The notes beneath the pieces were generated by a model that worked only from the letters and a program-made list of their open reading frames with translations, searched no databases and was not told the origin of the DNA. A DNA stretch of 64,000 nucleotides from Nipponacmea schrenckii (taxonomy: Eukaryota; Mollusca; Gastropoda; Lottiidae), in assembly GCA_030562195.1 (NCBI GenBank), contig JAUJPP010000011.1:744001-808000 (forward strand), in the 5' to 3' direction. Position 1 is the stretch's first letter, and each line of letters starts with the position of its first letter. Positions 56,163 through 64,000 of this stretch are shown here, in pieces. The position numbers and the translations under genes were made by a program.

Positions 56163-56662
56163 NNNNNNNNNNNNNNNNNNNNNNNNNNNNNNNNNNNNNN
56201 NNNNNNNNNNNNNNNNNNNNNNNNNNNNNNNNNNNNNNNNNNNNNNNNNNNNNNNNNNNNNNNNNNNNNNNNNNNNNNNNNNNNNNNNNNNNNNNNNNNN
56301 NNNNNNNNNNNNNNNNNNNNNNNNNNNNNNNNNNNNNNNNNNNNNNNNNNNNNNNNNNNNNNNNNNNNNNNNNNNNNNNNNNNNNNNNNNNNNNNNNNNN
56401 NNNNNNNNNNNNNNNNNNNNNNNNNNNNNNNNNNNNNNNNNNNNNNNNNNNNNNNNNNNNNNNNNNNNNNNNNNNNNNNNNNNNNNNNNNNNNNNNNNNN
56501 NNNNNNNNNNNNNNNNNNNNNNNNNNNNNNNNNNNNNNNNNNNNNNNNNNNNNNNNNNNNNNNNNNNNNNNNNNNNNNNNNNNNNNNNNNNNNNNNNNNN
56601 NNNNNNNNNNNNNNNNNNNNNNNNNNNNNNNNNNNNNNNNNNNNNNNNNNNNNNNNNNNNNN
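56163..56662. other. Assembly gap (500 N); repeat orientation flips across it
   Basis: 500 N placeholder. Family A units are forward on its left and reversed on its right. Confidence 0.99.
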
Positions 56663-57022
56663 GATTACAATACGTTTTCGACAAAGTCGAAATACGTAAA
56701 AAGCAAAATGTACTTTAATTTTAAAAGTGCAAAAATTAAATTTTCATTTTAAAAACTTTTGTTATTCATTTCTGGAAAGTGGACAAAAAGCGCCTTAAGA
56801 ATCTGAAAAAAATAACCCTCTAAATTAATTAGGTCACGCTCTAGAGCAGTCCAAAGTTATGAATTTTGCTGTTTTCGGGCAGCTATAAAACCGGAGGTTG
56901 ACGTCGGAGGTCAAATGTGAAAGTATTAAATGATAGACAAGGTCAATGACCTTTGAACTACTAAAGGTCAAGGTCACCAATGGTCAAGGTCATGAGAAAT
57001 AAGCTTCCAAAATTAGAAAAAA
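56663..57022 (-). repeat. Hairpin D arm and family A subunit fragment, reverse
   Basis: 56,669-56,697 is hairpin D on the other strand (ACGTTTTCGAC-AAA-GTCGAAATACGT), more perfect than at 34,361. A reversed piece of a family A subunit follows, ending AAGCTTCCAAAATTAGAAAAAA and then CTAG of family E. Confidence 0.72.
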
Positions 57023-58098
57023 CTAGAATTGCTTACAATTATGAACGTATTTCGAGAGCCTTAAAATATTATGTAGGCTAAATTTGCAATGACCTACATC
57101 TAGACAATATATTGAATATCATTTGACCTAGTTTTCAAAGTCATAAAATAATTAGGTCACACCTTCCGTAACGGTAAATGATGGCGAAAATATGAAAATT
57201 ATCAATTTTTGCTGTATTTAAGTACACTTATCTCTATGAATTTTTTAAGTAAGCCAAATTAAAAAATATCTACTCGTAGACAATATATTGAATATTATTT
57301 GACCTAATTTTCAAGGTCATAGATTAAGTGGGTCACACCTTCCGTACCCGTTAAAGTGACCAAATTTTTGAAAAAATCGAAATTTAAATAATTCGAAAGA
57401 AAATACAAAATTTGAAAATCGGTCTCCAAGAAAAGGTAGATAATGATCCATTGTATCTATGTGCTAAATTTCATCAAAATCGGTCTATCAGTAGTGTCTG
57501 AATTTCGGATTTAAGAATTGTAACGAAAATTCAAAATGGCGGCCGATATGGCAGCTTGACCTAATTATTTAGGTCAAATCAATTACTATTGACAAGTTAT
57601 TTATAAAACAGTTTTCACTTTTCACCTAGCAGTTATAGACCGGAAGTTACGTAATTACGTCATTTGAGGCTAAACCGGAAGTGGAATTTTTTTTTTCACA
57701 TTTTTTCAAAAAATTTTAAACATATCGCCTATCAACTGGTAAAGTTTCAAAATTTTACCATTTATATTAAAGGAGAAATCACGGTCTGAAATTTTTGCCA
57801 ATGACCCTTGAATATTGAATTGCAAATGGTGGGTAAAATATTTAACCTAATTGCATAAAACCTATAATTGTTAGTTGACAAATACATTGAAGTTTTCAAA
57901 TCTGAAAATCCGGTCAAAATCGAACTGAAAATAAACTTGCTAAAGCAAAAAAACCTGAACTTCCGGTTCTCACTTCCTGTCAGAGATAGAACTTCCGGTT
58001 TTGTTTTATTTGATAATAGAAATCATTCTAAGATCAACTGTAGATTTAGAATTTCTGCACATTTTACCAGTTTGTCTGCAAACTCATCCAAGAATTAC
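57023..58098 (-). repeat. Family E unit, reverse
   Basis: The reverse complement of 33,281-34,352 at high similarity, starting at CTAG (57023-57026) with the stem AATTG/CAATT and the ACGTATTTCGA-type arm nearby. Confidence 0.83.
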
Positions 58099-58123
58099 AA
58101 AAAAAAAAAAAAAAAAAAAAAAA
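58099..58123 (-). repeat. T-run (A-run on + strand)
   Basis: 25 A's between the family E body and CTAG of the next unit (58124-58127). No cassette. Confidence 0.8.
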
Positions 58124-60128
58124 CTAGAGCCACACGTGGCACAGAGTGGGACTTTGCTAACGTTGCAAAATTGCAACAGACAGGCCGAAACATCAGATTT
58201 TCTGGGAGCATATGGCCAAAGCAACGAGGTATCTGTGTGCAAAGTTTTTTTTGGGAAAAACGTTATTTCCTATTGACGTAATTCGCTGACCTATATAAAT
58301 GCTAAATTGAAAGTTTACCCGGATGTGCCACGCCCATCTCATTTGTTTTTTGCGTAAATCTAATAACATTCAAAATATATATTCACGGTACAAATTTGAA
58401 GCTTGTACATTTAAAAGATCACGAAATATGCACAAATACATTTCAAAAAGGCAAAATGTACTTTAATTTTAAAAGTGCAAAAATTAAATTTTAATTTTAA
58501 AAACTTTTGTTATACATTGCTGGAAAGTGGACAAAAAGCCCCTTAAGAATCTGAAAATAATAAACCTATAAATTAATTAGGTCACGCTCTAGAGCAGTCC
58601 AAAGTTGTGAATTTTGCTGTTTTCAGGCAGCTATAAAACCGGAAGTGGACGTCGGAGGTCAAATGTCAAAGTATTAAATGATAGAAACGGTCAATGACCT
58701 TTGACCTACTAAAGTTCAAGGTCACCAAGGGTCAAGGTCACGAGAAATAAGCTTCCAAAATTAGAAAAAAAATATTAACTGGTTTCCTATTTTCGAAAAA
58801 TTGCAACAAACAGGCCGAATTATCTGATTTTCTGGAATAAACTGGCCAAAGCAATGGGGTATCTGTGTGCAAAGTACTTTTTAAAAAAAGGCTATTTACT
58901 GCAGCCGTAATTCGCTGACCCATATAAATGGTAAATCGGAATTTTACACGGATATGCCACGCCCATCTCATTTTTTTTTATATAAATCAAATCACATTCA
59001 AAATGAATATTCACGGTACAAATTTGAAGTTTGTACATCTAATAGATCACGAGATATACATACATACATTTCAAGCAAACGTAAATACGGCAAAATATAC
59101 TCAAATTTTCAAAAATCAAAAACTTCAATTTTCATTTTAAAAACTTTTGTTGTACATCGTTGGAAAGAGGACAAAAAGCACTTTAAGAATCTGAAAAAAA
59201 TAACACTCTAAATTAATTAGGTCACGCTCTAGAGCAGTTCAAAGTTGCGAATTTTGCTGTTTTTGGGCAGCTATAAAACCGGAAGTAGACGTCGGAGGTC
59301 AAAGGTCAAAGTATCAACTGATAGCCAAGGTCAATGACCTTTGACTGCTAAAGGTCATGGTCACCAAAGGTCAAGGTCACGAGAAATAAGCCCCCAAACT
59401 TTAAAAAAATTCAACCGGATGTTGCAAAAATGCAAAAGCGAAATTCAAAAATCGACTTCCAATTTTTTTTGCAATTTTTATGTTCTTTCATTTGACACCA
59501 AAATCATCTCAATCGGATAAGCCATAATGTCTGAATTAAATTCGCTCATTTTCAGAAAAATCAAAATGGCGGCGAAAGTTGCGCATGCGGCCTTGATTTT
59601 ATTTTCTTCGCTATTTTGTATGGCTAATGGCTACCCGATGATACAAGTTTGAATCTAATACATTAATAAAACCGGAAGTTATTCAATCGGACGTAAAACT
59701 CTATTTTTCGCAAAAACCGGAAGTGACGCAAAAATTTTGACCTACTTTTTGGAAATCATTCTATGGGCTACATATACTCAATTTTTTTAAGATTAATCGG
59801 TCTTTAAATAACAAAGTTGCAAAAATGTGCAAAATACGGCAAAAAAATGTGTGCTACAAATTTTTCGAATTTTGAAATTTTGAAATTGCTATCTTGTTGG
59901 AAATTGTTTCAAGTTTTCAAAAATGCAAACCCGACGAAAATCGGTCCAAAAATGCGAGTTCTAGAGCCACTGACCGACTTTTTAGACATGTTGCAATGCA
60001 GCACTTCCGGTTTTGCAAAAATGTTCCAATTTATATTTAATAGAAACGTCGCCGCAACAGATGGTCTAGAGAAGTTGTGAAATTGCTGCAACTATTGCAG
60101 CCTAGGCTGTGTGCCCTGTGTAAATTTC
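58124..60128 (-). repeat. Family A unit, reverse, complete
   Basis: On the minus strand: head 60,128 to about 59,390, subunits to about 58,745 and 58,124, right-end arm GCAAAGTCCCAC, stem GCCAC-GT-GTGGC-T and CTAG. Confidence 0.85.
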
Positions 60129-60203
60129 AAAAAAAAAAAAAAAAAAAAAAAAAAGAATTGACAAACCGAAAACAAACTGGGACTTTGCGGTAGCAAAGTC
60201 CCA
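60129..60203 (-). repeat. Hairpin A cassette plus T-run, reverse
   Basis: A-run 60129-60154, tail, and stem 60178-60203 with loop GGTA (TACC on the minus strand). The previous unit's CTAG is 60207-60210. Confidence 0.76.
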
Positions 60204-60206
60204 CAA

Positions 60207-62207
60207 CTAGAGCCACATGTGGCACACAGTGGGACTTTGCTAACGTTGCAAAATTGCAACAAACAGGCCGAAACATCTGATTTTCTGGGAGAAACTGGCC
60301 AAAGCAACGAGGTATCTGTGTGCAAAGAATTTTTGGGAAAAATGTTATTTCCTACAGATGTAAAGCGCTGACCGATATAACTGGTAAATTGGAAGTTTAC
60401 CCGTATGTGCCACGCCGATCTAATTTACTTTTGCGTAAATCTAATCTCATACAAAATATATATTCATGGTACAAATTTGAAGCTTGTACATCCAATAGAT
60501 CACGAGATATACACAAATACGTTTCAAAAAAGCAAAATGTACTTTAATTTTAAAAGTCCAAAAATTAAATTTTCATTCTAAAAACTTTTGTTGTGCATCG
60601 CTGTAAAGAGGACAAAGGGGCCTTCGGAATGTGAAAAAAATAACCCTCTAAATTAATTAGGTCACGCTATAGAGTAGTCCAAAGTTGCGAGTTTTTCTGT
60701 TTTCGGGCAGCTATAAAACCAGAAGTAGACGTCGGAAGTCTAATGTCAAATTGTCAACTGATAGCCAAAGTCAGTGACCAACGACCTTGTAAAGGTCAAG
60801 GTCACCAAAGGTCAAGGTCAATCGAAATAAGCCCCTAAACAAACAAAAAATGATTTTTTTGCAAATGTCGCAAAATTGCAACAAACAGGCAGAAACATTT
60901 GATTTTTTGGGATAAACTGGCCAAAGTAATTAGGTATATGTATGCAAGGTACTTTTTTGAAAAACGTTATTTCCTGCAGCCGTAATTCGCTGACCGATAT
61001 AAATGGTAAATTTGAAATTCACCCGGATGTGCCACGCCCATCTCGTTTTTTTGGACAGGAATCTTATCATATTTAAAATGTATATTCACGGTACAAATTT
61101 GAAGCTTGTACATCTAATAGATCACGAGATATACACACATACATTTCAAACAAGCGAATATACGGCAAAATGTACTTATCTTTGCAAAAATGAAAAACTT
61201 CAATTTTCATTTTACAAACTTTTGTTATATATCCTTGGAAAGAGGACAAAAAGCACTTTAAGAATCTGAAAAAAATAACACTCTAAATTAATTAGGTCAC
61301 GCTCTAGAGCAGTCCAAAGTTGCGAATTTTACTGTTTTTGGGCAGCTATAAAACCGGAAGAAGATGTCGGAGGTCAAAGGTCAAAGTATCAACTGATAGC
61401 CAAGGTCAATGACCTTTGACCTACTAAAGGTCACGGTCACCAAAGGTCAAGGTCACGAGAAATAAGCCCCCAAACTTCGAAAAAATTCAACCGGATGTTG
61501 CAAAAATGCAAAAGCGAAATTCAAAAATCGGCTCCCAATGTTTTTTTCGCAATCGACTGAGGATTCCAGAAATGTAATTATCGCAGAAATTAGACATAAC
61601 CCTGAGGCCCCATTTTTACTTTTACAAAAAAGTAACATTTCAAGATGGCGGCCAAAGTTTCACTTCCGGTTCGGATTTTTTCTTCTTCGTTTTTTTGTCT
61701 TCTAATTTAATTAAGATTGACATAAATTTTGTTGCGATACATCAATTACAGCACAAGTAGGTCAACCGGAAGTTTAAACCCTTTTTACGTTGAAACCGGA
61801 AATGAAGCAAAAATTTTGACTCTGCCAATGTTTTTAAATTCATGGCACTTGAAGGCACCCAAATTTTCAGATCAATCGGTCTTTAAATAGCAAAGTTGCA
61901 AAAATGTGCAAAATACGGCAAAAAAATGTGTGCAACGAAATTTTGAAAATTGAAATTTTTGAACTGCTATCTGATCAGAAGTTACTTGCAGATTACAAAA
62001 ATGAAAACCCGAAGAAAATCGATCAAAAATTGCGACAGCTAGAGCCAATTTGCTACTTTTTAGGCAAGTTGCAACGCAGCACTTCCGGTTGTGCAAAAAT
62101 GTTCCAATTTATATTCATTAGAAACGTCGCCACTACAGAAGGTCTGGAGAAGTTGAGAAAAAATTGCAACTATTGCAGCCTAGGCACAGTGAGGTGTGTA
62201 AATTTCG
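60207..62207 (-). repeat. Family A unit, reverse, complete
   Basis: On the minus strand the head (62,207 to about 61,470) is the alternative type with the GATCGATTTTCTTCGGG block, like 51,804-52,200. Two subunits and the standard right end follow. Confidence 0.84.
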
Positions 62208-62222
62208 AAAAAAAAAAAAAAA
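62208..62222 (-). repeat. T-run junction after mutated CTAG, reverse
   Basis: 15 A's, then TAGAGCC where other junctions have CTAGAGCC. Confidence 0.72.
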
Positions 62223-64000
62223 TAGAGCCACACGTGGCACAGAGTGGGACTTTGCTAACGTTGCAAAATTGCAAAAAACAGGCCGAAACATCTGATTTTC
62301 TGGGGGAAACTGGCCAAAGCAACGAGGTATCTGTGTGCAAAGAATTTTTTGGAAAAATGTTATTTCCTACAGATGTAAAGCGCTGACCGATATAACTGGT
62401 AAATTGGAAGTTTACCCGTATGTGCCACGCCCATCTAATTTACTTTTGCGTAAATCTAATCACATTCAAAATGTATACTCACGGTACAAATTTGAAGCTT
62501 GTACATCTAATAGATCGCGAGATATACACACATACCTTTCAAAAAAGCAAAATGTACTTTAGTTTTAAAAGTGCAAAAATTAAATTTTCATTTTGAAAAC
62601 TTTTGTTGTACATCGCTGAAAAGAGGACAAAAGGCGCCTTAAGAATCTGAAAAAATAACCTTCTAAATTAATTAGGTCACGCTCTAGAGCAGTCCAAAGT
62701 TGCGAATTTTGTTGTTTTCGGGCAGCTATAAAACCGGAAGTAGACGTCGGAAGCCTAATGTCAAATTGTCAACTGATAGCCAAAGTCAGTGACCAATGAC
62801 CTTGTAAAGGTCAAGGTCACCAAAGGTCAAGATCACTAGAAATAAGCCCCCAAACTAAAGAAAATCTATTTTTTTTTTGCAAATGTCGCAAAATTGCAAC
62901 AAACAGACAGAATCATTTGATTTTTTGGGATAAAGTGGCCAAAGTATTGAGATATATGTATGCAAGGTACTTTTTTGAAAAACGTTATTTCCTGCAGCCG
63001 TAATTCGCTGACCGATATAAATGGAAAACTTGAAGTTCACCCGGATGTGCCACGCCCATCTCGTTTTTTTGGAGAGGAATCTAATCATATTCAAAATGTA
63101 TATTCACGGTACAAATTTGAAACTTGTACAGCTAATAGATCACGAGATATACACACATACATTTCAAACAAGCGAATATATGTCAAAATGTACTTATCTT
63201 TGCAAAAATCAAAAACTTCAATTTTCATTTTACAAACTTTTGTTATATATCGTTGGAAAGAGGACAAAAAACAATCTACGAATCTGAAAAAAATAACACT
63301 CTAAATTAATTAGGTCACGCTCTAGAGCAGCCCAAATTTGCGAATTTTGCTGTTTTCGGGCAGCTATAAAACCGGAAGTAGACGTCGGAGGTCAAAGTTC
63401 AAAGTATCAACTGATAGCCAAGGTCAATGACCTTTGACCTACTAAAGGTCACGGTCACCAAAGGTCAAGGTCACGAGAAATAAGCCCCCAAACTTTGAAA
63501 AAATTCAACCGGATGTTGCAAAAATGCAAAAGCGAAATTCAAAAATCGACTTCCAATGTTTTTTTGCAATTTTTATGTTCTTTCATTTGACACCAAAATC
63601 ATCTCAATCGGATAAGCCATAATGTCTGAATTAAATTCGCCCAATTTCAGAAAAATCAAAATGGCGGCGGAAGTTGCGCATGCGGCCTTGATTTTATTTT
63701 CTTCGCTTTTTTGTATGGCTAATGGCTACCCGATGATACAAGTTTGAATCTCATACATTAATAAAACCGGAAGTTATTCAACCGGACGTAAAACTCTATT
63801 TTTCGCAAAAACCGGAATTGACGCAAAAATTTTGACCTACTTTTTTGGGAAAACATTCCATGGGCTACATATACTCAATTTTTTTAAGATTAATCGGTCT
63901 TTAAATAACAAAGTTGCAAAAATGTGCAAAATACGGCAAAAAAATGTGTGCTACGAATTTTCGAAATTTGAAATTTTGAAAATTTCTATCTTGTTGGAAA
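62223..64000 (-). repeat. Family A unit, reverse, cut by window end
   Basis: Contains the right end (GCAAAGTCCCAC arm near 62,245), both subunits and most of the head, with the GCCGCCATTTTGA block near 63,660. Confidence 0.85.

Noticed and set aside
1..64000. tRNA, rRNA or other structural RNA genes
   Set aside because: No cloverleaf, conserved rRNA core or snRNA motif was recognised on either strand by eye; a covariance search was not possible.

Overview
This is an AT-rich, repeat-dominated stretch of an animal nuclear genome. It has no bacterial gene layout, it carries a LINE, a cut-and-paste DNA transposon and long arrays of diverged repeats, and it has three 500-N scaffold gaps. The transposase and LINE types suggest a marine invertebrate such as a mollusc or cnidarian, but the sequence alone does not settle the species. 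I see no single-copy host gene; the only convincing proteins belong to mobile elements.

Layout. 1-6,732, 16,616-21,652, 28,960-30,963 and 43,412-56,162 are head-to-tail units of one repeat (family A, about 2 kb: a head of roughly 700 bp plus two related subunits of about 630 bp). Between them lie units of related families: B (6,870-14,141 and 26,687-28,880), C (three near-identical 1.6-kb tandem copies, 21,827-26,607), D (31,090-32,365 and 34,478-36,713), E (32,866-34,352), F (14,289-15,660), and fragments of G (around 36,714-37,300 and 42,241-43,243). After the gap at 56,163-56,662 the same families A and E continue in the opposite orientation to the window end.

Unit ends. Most units share one terminal design. 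The right end is an 11-12-nt arm, a short stem-loop, then CTAG followed by T. The left end is usually a hairpin cassette (about 11-bp stem, TTTGTTTTCG tail) plus a T-run. The arm near the right end of a family matches the stem of its cassette although stems differ between families. I infer non-autonomous rolling-circle (Helitron/Helentron-like) elements.

A complete 5,061-bp DNA transposon (8,389-13,449) is inserted in the first family B copy. It has 28-bp terminal inverted repeats, an ATAT target duplication, subterminal palindromes, a 41-bp minisatellite and a 902-codon transposase-like gene on the minus strand. The second family B copy keeps the empty target site at 28,190-28,193.

A nearly full-length LINE (about 37,300-42,230) has ORF1 (one premature stop) and ORF2 (endonuclease plus reverse transcriptase) in the same frame, separated by a single TAA. 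A second, 5'-truncated LINE scrap with a 13-bp target duplication lies at 36,057-36,279. The LINE and the transposon encode their own mobility proteins; the A-G units encode nothing recognisable and would need an enzyme supplied in trans.
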